This document shows positions 18,001 through 28,641 of a stretch of 64,000 nucleotides of DNA, one piece after another. Source of the stretch: Streptomyces sp. 130 (GTDB lineage Bacteria; Actinomycetota; Actinomycetes; Streptomycetales; Streptomycetaceae); contig NZ_VJNO01000030.1 in the NCBI RefSeq assembly GCF_007096885.1, positions 1 through 64,000 on the forward strand, written 5' to 3'. Both the position numbers and the translations under genes were made by a program. Below the pieces are notes generated by a model. That model was given only the letters and a program-made list of their open reading frames with translations. It was not told the DNA's origin and ran no database searches. Every line of letters starts with the position of its first letter. Positions within the stretch are counted from its first letter, which is position 1.

Positions 18001-19747
18001 CGTCGGCGGCGCGGGCGGCGGCCAGTTCGGCGCGGGACTCGTCGGCGGTGGCCTGGCGGGCCCGGTCGGCGGCGGCCCCGGCGGCCTCGCGCGCGGTGTC
18101 CCAGGCGGCCACGGCGGCCTGTTCGGCGTCGTTGGCGGCGAGGGCGGCCCTGGCGGGGTCGGCGTGCGGCGCGGTGTCGTCCAGCCAGCCGGCCCGGACG
18201 GCTTCGGCGGTCTCCTGCTCGACCTCGGCCAGGCGCTGGCGCAGGTGGCCGGCCTCGCTGCGGGCGCGCTGGGCCTCGGTGGCGGCGGTGGTGGCGTCCC
18301 GGTGCGCGGCCTCTCCGGCGCTCTGCAGGGCGACGGAGCGCTCCTCCTCCTCGTTGGCCCGGCTCTCGCCCGCCTCGGCGGCGGTGTGCAGGGCGCGTAC
18401 GAGGTCGGCGGCGGCGCTCGCGCGGGCGGCGAGGGCGGGGGCGGCGTCGCGCTCGGCCTCCCGGATCGCGGCGGCGACGCGGGCGGAGCGGTCGGCGGCC
18501 GCGCGGTGGCGCAGGACGGCCTCGGCGGCCTGCCAGGCGGCGTGCAGGGTGCGGGCGTCGGCCAGTTCGCGGCGCTGGGCGGCGGCGCTCTTCTCGGCGG
18601 CGGTGAGCGCCAGCGAGGCGTGCCGGTAGGCGAGTTCGGCGGCGATGAGGGCGCGGCGCCCGCGGGTCTCCTCGGCGCCGGTGACGGTGTGGGCGGCGGC
18701 GGTGACCTGGTGGGCGAGCTCGGCGGCCCGGCCGCGCTCCTCGCCTGCGCGGGCGGAGAGGCGGCGGGCGAGGGTGCGGGTGCGGCGCTCGGAGCCGGCG
18801 TGGATGTCGCGGGCGCGGGCGCGGGCCTGGGCGGCCTCGACGATGCGGCCGAGGAGGTCCGCGGAGCCGGCGGTGAAGTCGCGTTCGGCGGTGAGCTCGG
18901 CGCGGCGGCCGAGCTTGTTGCCGAAGCCGCTGACGAGGTCGGCGAGGCCGTCCGTGTCGCGGGTGTCGGTGACGGCGCGCAGCAGCAGGTCGGTGAAGTC
19001 GGAGTCCTTCTTGACCGCGAAGAGGCCGGCCGCCTCGCCCTCGTCGGCGTTCATCTCGCGCTGGTAGCGGAAGAGTTCGGGGTCGAGGCCCAGGTCGCCC
19101 AGGTGCTCGTTCCAGCGGTCGTGGATCTCCTCCCAGTGCACGTCGAGGTGCTGGTAGAACTTCCCGGCCTCGGTGAGCGCGTCGCGGAAGCCCTTCATGG
19201 TGCGGCGGCGGCCGCGGGCGCCGGAGACCCCTTCGGCCGGGCGGCCGACCGCGGTGGACTCGGCGACGGGCAGCGAGTCGAGGCCGAGTCCGGGGCCGGG
19301 CCGGAACGAATACCACGCCTCGGCGAACTTGCGGGGGTCGTTGGAGACCTGGCGTCCGCGCCACTCGCTGACCTTGCCGACGACCACGCACTCGCCGGTC
19401 AGTGTGTGCTGCCACTCCAGGGCGACGTGGCCGCAGTCGTCGGCGAGCAGGAACTTGCGCAGCACCCCGGAGCTGGCGCCGCCGAGGGTGTTGCGGTGGC
19501 CGGGGAGCATCACCGAGAAGATCAGCTTGAGCAGGACGGACTTGCCGCCGCCGTTCTCCAGGAAGAGGACACCGGCGGGGGCGGGCCGGCGCGGCGGGCC
19601 GACCGGCTCCTCCTCGAAGAACTCCGCCTGCGCCGGGGCGGGGCGGGGCACGGGCTCGCCGACTCCGCGCAGGTCGAGCACGGTGTCGGCGTAGCGTGCG
19701 CCGGCCGGTCCGATGGAGTAGAGGCGGACCCGGGACAGCTCGTACAT
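15005..19747 (-). CDS. SMC/MukB-like ATPase (MksB/JetC-like subunit), 1580 aa
   Basis: Large coiled-coil ATPase, the third gene of a three-gene operon. The N-terminal head has the Walker A motif FLENGGGKSVLLK (Lys69). Two long Ala/Arg/Glu-rich coiled coils span about 270-680 and 880-1370, separated by a globular hinge-like insert (about 690-860). The C-terminal head has the ABC signature FSGGQLLTAAIALYC (from 1428) and Walker B LFLDNPIGRANATYL. The residue after the Walker B Asp1468 is Asn, where MukB and SMC proteins have a catalytic Glu. This layout is that of MukB, MksB and Wadjet JetC. Such subunits entrap or loop-extrude DNA; the role here (chromosome organisation or plasmid exclusion) is inference. 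It starts 57 bp after the MukE-like gene. Confidence 0.8.
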   Translation of the reverse strand: MYELSRVRLYSIGPAGARYADTVLDLRGVGEPVPRPAPAQAEFFEEEPVGPPRRPAPAGVLFLENGGGKSVLLKLIFSVMLPGHRNTLGGASSGVLRKFLLADDCGHVALEWQHTLTGECVVVGKVSEWRGRQVSNDPRKFAEAWYSFRPGPGLGLDSLPVAESTAVGRPAEGVSGARGRRRTMKGFRDALTEAGKFYQHLDVHWEEIHDRWNEHLGDLGLDPELFRYQREMNADEGEAAGLFAVKKDSDFTDLLLRAVTDTRDTDGLADLVSGFGNKLGRRAELTAERDFTAGSADLLGRIVEAAQARARARDIHAGSERRTRTLARRLSARAGEERGRAAELAHQVTAAAHTVTGAEETRGRRALIAAELAYRHASLALTAAEKSAAAQRRELADARTLHAAWQAAEAVLRHRAAADRSARVAAAIREAERDAAPALAARASAAADLVRALHTAAEAGESRANEEEERSVALQSAGEAAHRDATTAATEAQRARSEAGHLRQRLAEVEQETAEAVRAGWLDDTAPHADPARAALAANDAEQAAVAAWDTAREAAGAAADRARQATADESRAELAAARAADAARAAEQAYEAELRAAEAIAAEPRLAELLGLPGARTGAVPRPRQSAAPDPEPASDDRQRPDDSTGPDPTAHPGGQPLTADEFDRGADELRDLLDRNVATAERRLFELRTAAADDARILGALGDGGLLPPSPDVLATVEYLGEQGIPALPGWRYLAQAVDPADHAAVLAARPELVDGVVITDPDAHARARDVLGAAALLPRSAVAVGTAAALLAPVPGPGAPGATEDVFLVPPNPAMHDEHAADEERQALRSRAAARDEDIRVLAARLGADRALAARIGSWRADCPPGMLAELAEAAGTARAAAETAEAVLAEARTVRAEADEAAADTARVREERQEAAQRARRAADALAGLAFRLRERAGWQAKLRELTDEAAESEARATVYLERARAADEDRRAAQRAADDARRTARALRAERAEIAGAPEHLPDLGEDAPRQALPALREAYRAASQLYEKVGVGADLRAEQARAESDESAALAELDRLTNKVRTRAAQLLEGTDGADGPSRQAAAARAESLVQLLETRASAASEQLGRLRGEAERLAPADGESLHTELPDDQVPADAEQAQALLRTATAELAAATAALDTARAAHAELLHAHRAAEDAAGGFDETAALLRDLLRDHGAEDDPEAPEPYPGSLEEARQSAAEARRSLRGCAADLSAAEAAVREASDVLVRHANSTRYEQVRTPARQQIRELPAAALPEHAEKWAAAFAPRLRVLTDELAQLERNRDSIVDRLRGLVESALTTLRSAQRLSRLPEGLGEWSGQEFLRIRFEEPDQTTLTERLGEVIDEATRAALRKNSDLRRDGMSLLLRGVRAALEPKGVAVEILKPDAVLRAERVPVGQMGDVFSGGQLLTAAIALYCTMAALRSNDRGRDRAQHRHAGTLFLDNPIGRANATYLLELQRAVADALGVQLLYTTGLFDTTALAEFPLVIRLRNDADLRAGLKYISVEEHLRPGLPQQDPGSETVHGEITATRMFKRGAPAPRTPDASETAEETRSR

Positions 19748-19804
19748 GGCGGCGGACTCTCGTCGTTCTGGGAGCGGGGGGGAGGCGGCGGTGGCGGGCG
19801 GCGG

Positions 19805-20725
19805 TCAGCCGTGGAACGGCAGGCCGGCGTCGGCCACGAGTTCCAGGTCGTCGGGGTCCGGGGGCGGCAGCAGCGTGGCGCTTCCGTCGGTGACGGGGAC
19901 GACGCCCAGCTCCAGGAGCTCCGCCATGGCGGCGCTGCCGGCCATGTCGCGGACCTGGAGCTGGTAGCGGGCGGTGGTGCGGTACGTGCCCCCGGCGTCG
20001 TCGCCGGTGCGCTGGAGGAAGCCGGAGTCGGTGAGGAAGGCGACGGCCTTGCCGATGATGCCGGTGGTGGATCCGGCGAGTCGGCGGGCGTCCTTGGTGG
20101 CCCCGGTGGCGCTGCGCCGGGCGTAGACGCGCCAGCCGGCCTCCAGGCCCGGGGCGTCGCTGGCCGGGTCGGTGTTGTCGCCCTGCTCCTCGGCGCGCTC
20201 CTCCAGGCGGTCGCACGCCTGGCGTACGAAGGCGTCGACGCCGTTGACCGTGATCCGGCCGATGTAGGCGTCGTCGGCGAGGTCCTCGGGGCGCGGGAAG
20301 GCCATGGCGGCGACGGCGAGGTGGGCGAGGCCGTGCAGGAAGCGGTCGGCGCTGTCCGAGGAGGCGCGGCGCGCGTAGTCGCCCATGCGGACGGCGAAGA
20401 CGGAGTCCTCGCCCGCCGTGACGGCCATGCCGGCCCGGGGGGACACCTCCAGGACGATGAGGCCGAGCCCGGTGGCGACGGCGTCGGCGAGCCGGGCGAA
20501 GGCGGGGTCCTCCCGGTAGCGGCGCAGCAGTTCGGCGTACTCCGCGTCGCGGGCGGGGAGCAGCTTGGGCTGGAGGCCGAAGGCGACGAGCCGGGCGGCG
20601 TCGGCCGCGTCGGCCGGGGTGACGGCGGCGGGTGCGGGCGCCGGGCGGTCGGGCTCGTAGGCGGGGGCGGGCCGGTCGGCGGGCTCGCTCCACGCGTCGG
20701 CGTGCTCTGCGCGGGGGTCGCTCAC
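19805..20725 (-). CDS. MukE/JetB-like winged-helix subunit
   Basis: Middle gene of the SMC-like operon, 306 residues from a GTG. After a disordered Pro/Ala-rich stretch (1-38), the protein has a helical body and a C-terminal winged-helix-like part (TTGIIGKAVAFLTDSGFLQRT followed by a beta wing GGTYRTTARYQLQVRDM). Position between a kleisin-like and an SMC-like gene, size and wHTH content match MukE, MksE and JetB, which bridge kleisin and DNA. Direct sequence resemblance is weak, so the call rests mainly on operon order and predicted fold. Confidence 0.65.
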   Translation of the reverse strand: MSDPRAEHADAWSEPADRPAPAYEPDRPAPAPAAVTPADAADAARLVAFGLQPKLLPARDAEYAELLRRYREDPAFARLADAVATGLGLIVLEVSPRAGMAVTAGEDSVFAVRMGDYARRASSDSADRFLHGLAHLAVAAMAFPRPEDLADDAYIGRITVNGVDAFVRQACDRLEERAEEQGDNTDPASDAPGLEAGWRVYARRSATGATKDARRLAGSTTGIIGKAVAFLTDSGFLQRTGDDAGGTYRTTARYQLQVRDMAGSAAMAELLELGVVPVTDGSATLLPPPDPDDLELVADAGLPFHG

Positions 20726-20792
20726 GACACTGGCTCCTCGGTGCGGAAGGTGCTGCGGAAGATACGGAAGGGGGCTGCGGGCGGCCGGGCTG

Positions 20793-22319
20793 TCACGGCG
20801 CCTCCGTGCGGTCGGCCGCCATGCCGGCCGCGTCGAGGAGGGCGGTGCCGACGATGAGGTCGGCGCCGCCGAACTCCTCGTCGTCGAGCGGGGTGCCGTC
20901 GTCCACGGAGAAGAGCAGGCGGCGTTCGCCCTGGCGGTAGGCGGTGCCGACCGGGGGGCTCGCGGCGTGCACGGCGAGCAGGGCGACCAGGTAGGGGAGG
21001 TCGGGGTCGCGGCGGCGGGCGTCGGCGAGGAGGCCGGAGAGCCGGCGCGGCGCGTCGTGCTCCAGGTCGAGCAGCTCCATGGCGGCGGCCAGCTGCTCCT
21101 CGCTGAAGCGGCTGTCGTCCGGTGTGGCGATCAGGTCCGGCTCGGGCATCTCGGCGCCGAGGTGTTCGCGGGCCGGGGGCGGGCTCAGGAGCAGGTCGAC
21201 CAGGTCGCCCACGCGGACGGAGACCGGGGTGCGCAGGCCGGTGCCGTGGGCGAAGAAGGCGTCGGTGGCGCGGCTCGCCTGCTCGACCGGGAGCGGCAGC
21301 AGCGGGCCGAGGAGCTGCCCGTAGAGGTCGAGTCCGGTGCGGGCGGCGGGCGCGGCGAAGGCCTGGCGGTCCTGCTCGGCGCGGAAGAGCGGGCCGGCCT
21401 CCAGGAGCCGGGACTGGAGCTGGGTGTGGCGGCGGATGCAGTCCTTGACGATGTCGACCAGCTCGGCGGCGCGGCGCTTGTGCTCGGGGTCCTCGGCCTC
21501 GTCGCGGGCCTTGCGGATGTTGGTGAGGATCGCGTTCTCGTGGCGGTAGCGGTCGGCGACGTGGTCCAGGGCCTCGGCGATCATGTCGGGCACGGCGTTG
21601 AGCCAGTCGACCGCGCGGACGTTGCGCCGGGTGGCGTCGAGGGTCTTGCGCAGCGTCTCCGCGTACTGCACGGTCCGGTAGCGGGCCTGTTCGGCGGCGA
21701 GCTGGGCGTCGGCGAGGCGGCCCCGGCTGATCAGGACCTCCAGCTTGACCTCGGCGGCGATCTGGGCGCTGGTGACGTCCGTGTCGAGGGCGCCGACCAG
21801 GACGTTGACCGCTTCGTCGGTGGCCCTGAGGTAGACGGTGCCGCCGTGCCCGGGGACCTCCTCGATCAGCTTGAAGTCGTAGTCGCGGCGGACGTAGACG
21901 CCGTCGGGCCCGAAGGTCCCGTAGACCGCGCGGAAGCCTCGGTCCACGCTGCCGACGTTGATCAGGTTCTCCAGGACCCAGCGGGCGACCCGTTCGTGCT
22001 CGGCGGCGGGGCGGGAGGGGGCCTGGGCGGCGACGCGCGGGAGGAGCCTGGTCACTATCTGGTCGTGGTCCGCGCCGGTGTCGAAGTCCATGTTGAGCGT
22101 GACGTGGTCGATCGCGGCGAGCGCGACCTCGGCCATCGCGTAGCCGCCGTACTCACCGGCGAGGTTCGCCTTGCGCACGTCCAGGTCGTGCAGCGGCGCC
22201 GTGCAGGCGAGCGCGCGCAGCCGCCGCGACAGCCCCTCGTCGGCGGCCGGGCCCGGTGCGGGCCGCGGCCCCGCGCTGAGCTGGGGCGCGGCGTTGTCCG
22301 TGTAGGCAGGCGAAGTCAC
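20793..22319 (-). CDS. MukF/JetA-like kleisin subunit
   Basis: First gene of the SMC-like operon: 508 residues from a GTG at 22319. Residues 30-170 look like a winged-helix dimerisation domain (ALAAIDHVTLNMDF, LENLINVGSVDRGFRAVYG). They are followed by a long helical section (about 175-330, with TVQYAETLRKTLDATRRNVRAVDW) and an acidic C-terminal domain (DDSRFSEEQLAAAMELLDL onward). This matches MukF, MksF and JetA, the kleisins that clamp the SMC heads. It lies 67 bp upstream of the MukE-like gene. No Toprim-type JetD/MksG gene is found in either direction. Confidence 0.65.
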   Translation of the reverse strand: MTSPAYTDNAAPQLSAGPRPAPGPAADEGLSRRLRALACTAPLHDLDVRKANLAGEYGGYAMAEVALAAIDHVTLNMDFDTGADHDQIVTRLLPRVAAQAPSRPAAEHERVARWVLENLINVGSVDRGFRAVYGTFGPDGVYVRRDYDFKLIEEVPGHGGTVYLRATDEAVNVLVGALDTDVTSAQIAAEVKLEVLISRGRLADAQLAAEQARYRTVQYAETLRKTLDATRRNVRAVDWLNAVPDMIAEALDHVADRYRHENAILTNIRKARDEAEDPEHKRRAAELVDIVKDCIRRHTQLQSRLLEAGPLFRAEQDRQAFAAPAARTGLDLYGQLLGPLLPLPVEQASRATDAFFAHGTGLRTPVSVRVGDLVDLLLSPPPAREHLGAEMPEPDLIATPDDSRFSEEQLAAAMELLDLEHDAPRRLSGLLADARRRDPDLPYLVALLAVHAASPPVGTAYRQGERRLLFSVDDGTPLDDEEFGGADLIVGTALLDAAGMAADRTEAP

Positions 22320-22389
22320 GGTGCACAGATTAGGTCCTCGCACTGACAACGGTCGAAACGGCGCAGAAGGGCCGCTCCCGGCGGACCGG

Positions 22390-26019
<3,630 letters not shown>

Positions 26020-26110
26020 GCCCCCATACTGGCCCGCCGTCGGGTGATCGCGGAACAGGGCGGGGAGCGGCGCGCCCCCGACGCGCTGTGCTCCCGGGGT
26101 GTCCGGCGGT

Positions 26111-27529
26111 TCAGACCGCCGGGTCCGGGCCGATCCTGCTGCGTACCGCCGACTGGACCTCGGCCTCCTCGGCGGGGTCGGCGGCGAGGCGGCGCAACCG
26201 CTCGGCGACGCGCAGGTCACCGGTCTCGGCGTGGCGGGCCGCGACCTCGCGGGTCGTCTCCTCGCAGTCCCACAGGCACTCGACGGCGAACCCGGTGGCG
26301 AAGGAGGGGTCGGTGGCGGCGAGGGCCCGGGCGGTCCTGCCGCGCAGGTGCGAGGAGGAGGTCTCCCGGTAGACGTGGCGCAGTACGGGTGCGGCGCAGG
26401 TGATGCCGAGCCGCCCGGCGCCGTCCACGAGTGCCCGGAGCCGTGGCGCGTCCGGTCCGTCGCCGCGTACGGCGTCGCGCAGCGCGCCGAGCACCGCGGG
26501 GGCGTCCTGCGGGCCGCCGCGTCCGGCCAGCACGCCGGCGGCGGACGCTCCGAGGGCGTCGGGCCGGCGGGCCCAGCGCCGGGCGCGCTCCACGGCGTCC
26601 TCGCCGCACATGCGCTCGAAGGCGGCGACGGCGGCGTCGGCGACGGTGCCCCGGGGTTCGGTGGCCGCGGTCTCGATCAGGTCGAGCACGGCGGGGTCGC
26701 GGACCTCGGCGGCCAGATAGTGGAGGGCGGCGCAGCGGGCGGCGTCGGGTCCGCTGCGGGCGGCCTCGACGATCTCGGCCCGGTCCTCGGGGCCCGCGAC
26801 GGCGGCGAGGCAGCGGGCGGCGGGCACGTGGAGGAGGCTGCCGCGCTCAAGACCCTGCCGGGCCCAGTCGAAGACCGCCTGGACGCTCCAGCCGGGCCGG
26901 GGGCCGCCGGGGCGCATCTGGCGCTGCCAGCGGTCGAAGGAGCCCTGCTCGGAGGCGGCCCGGACGCGGGCGCCGACCGCCTCGCGCGGGTCGTCGGCCC
27001 ACAGGCGCCAGGGGCGGGGCTCGTAGGCGTCCCGTACGGTCGCGGCCAGCTCGGCGCGGCCTTCGGGGTCGTCGGGGAAACGGGCGAGCACGGGCTCGGC
27101 GAGGGAGCGGAGTCCGGCGTCGTCGTCGCGCAGGGCCAGCTCGTCCAGGGCCCAGGCCCAGTTGGAGCCGGTCGCGGCGTAGCGCCGCAGCAGGGCGAGG
27201 GCGTCGCCGCGCCCGTAGGAGGCGAGGTGGCCGAGGACGGACAGGGCGAGGCCGGTCCGCGAGTCCTCGGTGTCGAGGTGGTCCTCGGGGTCGGTCAGGT
27301 GCCGCTCGATCTCCTCGACACCGCCGTCGAGGTCGAGGTAGAGGCGCGCGTAGTAGAGGGAGCGGTTCTCCACCTGCCAGTCGTGGCGGGGGTCGCTCAG
27401 GACGCAGTGGTTGAGCGCGGCCAGGGCCTCGGGGCGCGGTGCGGCGAGCGCGTGGAGCGTGCCGTCGCCGCGGCCTCTCTGGAGCAGGCCGAGCAGGGTG
27501 CCGCTCGGCGCTATGAACGGATCGAACAT
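26111..27529 (-). CDS. HEAT-like repeat protein of unknown role
   Basis: A 472-residue, all-helical soluble protein with repeating units of paired helices, for example DRAEIVEAARSGPDAARCAALHYL and GTVADAAVAAFERMCG, typical of HEAT or PBS-lyase-like scaffolds. No catalytic motif is visible; such proteins usually bind other proteins. The ATG at 27529 has TGAGG 9 bases upstream. A tri-cysteine leader peptide ends 92 bases before this start and two small hairpins lie between them, so expression may be controlled by translation of the leader. Confidence 0.8.
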   Translation of the reverse strand: MFDPFIAPSGTLLGLLQRGRGDGTLHALAAPRPEALAALNHCVLSDPRHDWQVENRSLYYARLYLDLDGGVEEIERHLTDPEDHLDTEDSRTGLALSVLGHLASYGRGDALALLRRYAATGSNWAWALDELALRDDDAGLRSLAEPVLARFPDDPEGRAELAATVRDAYEPRPWRLWADDPREAVGARVRAASEQGSFDRWQRQMRPGGPRPGWSVQAVFDWARQGLERGSLLHVPAARCLAAVAGPEDRAEIVEAARSGPDAARCAALHYLAAEVRDPAVLDLIETAATEPRGTVADAAVAAFERMCGEDAVERARRWARRPDALGASAAGVLAGRGGPQDAPAVLGALRDAVRGDGPDAPRLRALVDGAGRLGITCAAPVLRHVYRETSSSHLRGRTARALAATDPSFATGFAVECLWDCEETTREVAARHAETGDLRVAERLRRLAADPAEEAEVQSAVRSRIGPDPAV

Positions 27530-27580
27530 GGGGAAAGCCTCACATCAAGCTGTCGACGCGACCGGACTGTGCAGTTCCAT

Positions 27581-27618
27581 GTGCTCCGGGGCGAGCACTG
27601 GGGCGAGCCCTGGGGGCT
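27581..27618 (-). promoter_or_regulatory. Paired hairpins between leader peptide and HEAT-like gene
   Basis: On the transcribed (-) strand two short perfect hairpins follow the leader stop: AGCCC-CCA-GGGCT (27606-27618) and GTGCTC-GCCCCG-GAGCAC (27581-27598). Their position fits a translation-coupled attenuator or ribosome-access switch. The exact mechanism cannot be read from sequence alone. Confidence 0.4.
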
Positions 27619-27621
27619 GTC

Positions 27622-27678
27622 TCAGGCCGCGCAGCAACATGACGCGCCGATCGCCGTCTTCTGCCTGGTGTAGAGCAT
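27622..27678 (-). CDS. Tri-cysteine leader peptide (uORF), 18 aa
   Basis: Reads MLYTRQKTAIGASCCCAA and stops at TGA (27622-27624). The ATG at 27678 is preceded by GAGAGG at 9 bases, the best ribosome-binding site in the interval. An in-frame ATG at 27726 would give a 34-residue version with a weaker site. A small peptide with consecutive Cys codons (TGT TGC TGC) close to its end, just upstream of a gene, resembles cysteine-responsive attenuation leaders known in actinobacteria. I also recall this peptide as recurring in Streptomyces annotations, which would make it a conserved leader rather than chance. Confidence 0.6.
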   Translation of the reverse strand: MLYTRQKTAIGASCCCAA

Positions 27679-27774
27679 CTTCCTCTGCCTCTCGTCGGTT
27701 GGCCCGGATCGGGCCCGCGACGTCATGATGACCCAGCCATTTCGCCACCGCGACCACATTTACGGCGTACCCGT

Positions 27775-28167
27775 TCAACGGGCTCCGAAGAGTTCCAGCA
27801 GGTCGTCCTTGCCGAACATGCGGGCGGTGTCGATCGCGGAGGGCGTTCCGGCGGCCGGATCGGCGCCCGCGTCGAGGAGGGCGCGGATCACCGTTTCCTC
27901 GCCCTTGAAGACGGCTCCGGCGAGGGGGGTCTGGCCGCGGTCGTTGGCCCGGCCCGGGTCGGCGCCGCGGGCGGCGAGCGCGGCGACCGCGGGGGCGTGA
28001 CCGTGGTAGGCGGCGAGCATCAGCAGCGAGTCGCCCCGGTCGTTGGTGAGGTTGGCGGGCACTCCGGCGTCCACGTAGGCGGCCAGCGCGTCGGCGTCGC
28101 CGGCGCGTGCCAGGTCGAACACCTTGGAGGCCAGCTCCACGACCTCGGGATCGGGGACGTCGCTCAT
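27775..28167 (-). CDS. Ankyrin-repeat protein
   Basis: A 130-residue soluble protein with about three ankyrin repeats: DADALAAYVDAGVPANLTNDRGDSLL, GHAPAVAALAARGADPGRANDRGQTPL and GEETVIRALLDAGADPAAGTPSAID. It is likely a protein-binding module; no partner can be inferred. The start MSDVPDPEVVEL at 28167 follows an AAGGCGG site; an in-frame start at 28221 is less likely. It is divergent from smeA and upstream of the leader peptide on the same strand. Confidence 0.85.
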   Translation of the reverse strand: MSDVPDPEVVELASKVFDLARAGDADALAAYVDAGVPANLTNDRGDSLLMLAAYHGHAPAVAALAARGADPGRANDRGQTPLAGAVFKGEETVIRALLDAGADPAAGTPSAIDTARMFGKDDLLELFGAR

Positions 28168-28409
28168 CGGGGTTCCGCCTTCCTTGACCGTTCGGGCCGC
28201 GTCGGCGGCCGGGACGTGCACGGCGGGGGCCGTGCGAGTGAACCGACAGGGTACTGCCCCTACGGGCGCATGATCAGGCCCGGGCTTCGCCTCGGCCGAT
28301 CGAGTGGATAATCACCCTTTTCACCCGGTTGCGCCTTTTATCCTACGGATACTTGGGGTGAGCCTGGAAGGACTCATGGTGACCGTCCCCTCCAACCAGG
28401 AGAACACTC

Positions 28410-28604
28410 ATGATCCTTTCCATGTCCGGCGTCGTCATCCTCGGCATCATCGTCTTCCTGTTCTTCAGGAAGGACGGCCTCAAGGCGTCGCACGCCCTCG
28501 TCACCGCCCTGTTCGGCTTCTACCTGGCCGGGACCGCCATCGCACCGAGCATCACCGCGGGCGGAGCGAGCCTGGCCGGACTGCTGGGCGGGATCAAGTT
28601 CTGA
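28410..28604 (+). CDS. smeA: SmeA, small sporulation membrane protein
   Basis: A 64-residue protein with two membrane spans (about 6-19 and 30-46) and a short Gly-rich end. It is followed 37 bp later by the FtsK-like gene sffA. In S. coelicolor the smeA-sffA pair was described as sporulation-specific: SmeA localises to sporulation septa, recruits SffA, and its loss disturbs spore septation and chromosome segregation. I assign the name from size, topology and the tight pairing. AGGAG sits 7 bases before the ATG. The promoter should lie within 28170-28400, and expression would be expected in aerial hyphae under whi-gene control (family knowledge). Confidence 0.82.
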   Translation: MILSMSGVVILGIIVFLFFRKDGLKASHALVTALFGFYLAGTAIAPSITAGGASLAGLLGGIKF

Positions 28605-28641
28605 CCCTCCGCCTCCGCACCGACCCCTTCAGGAGACAGAC

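Noticed and set aside
16733..20857. 1374-residue open frame opposite the SMC-like and MukE-like genes
   Set aside because: Composition is Gly/Val/Ala-rich, an antisense shadow of GC-rich coding DNA. The - strand genes have recognisable motifs.
27545..27778. 77-residue - strand ORF overlapping the leader peptide
   Set aside because: Different frame from the well-initiated 18-residue leader, no family features and no good ribosome-binding site.
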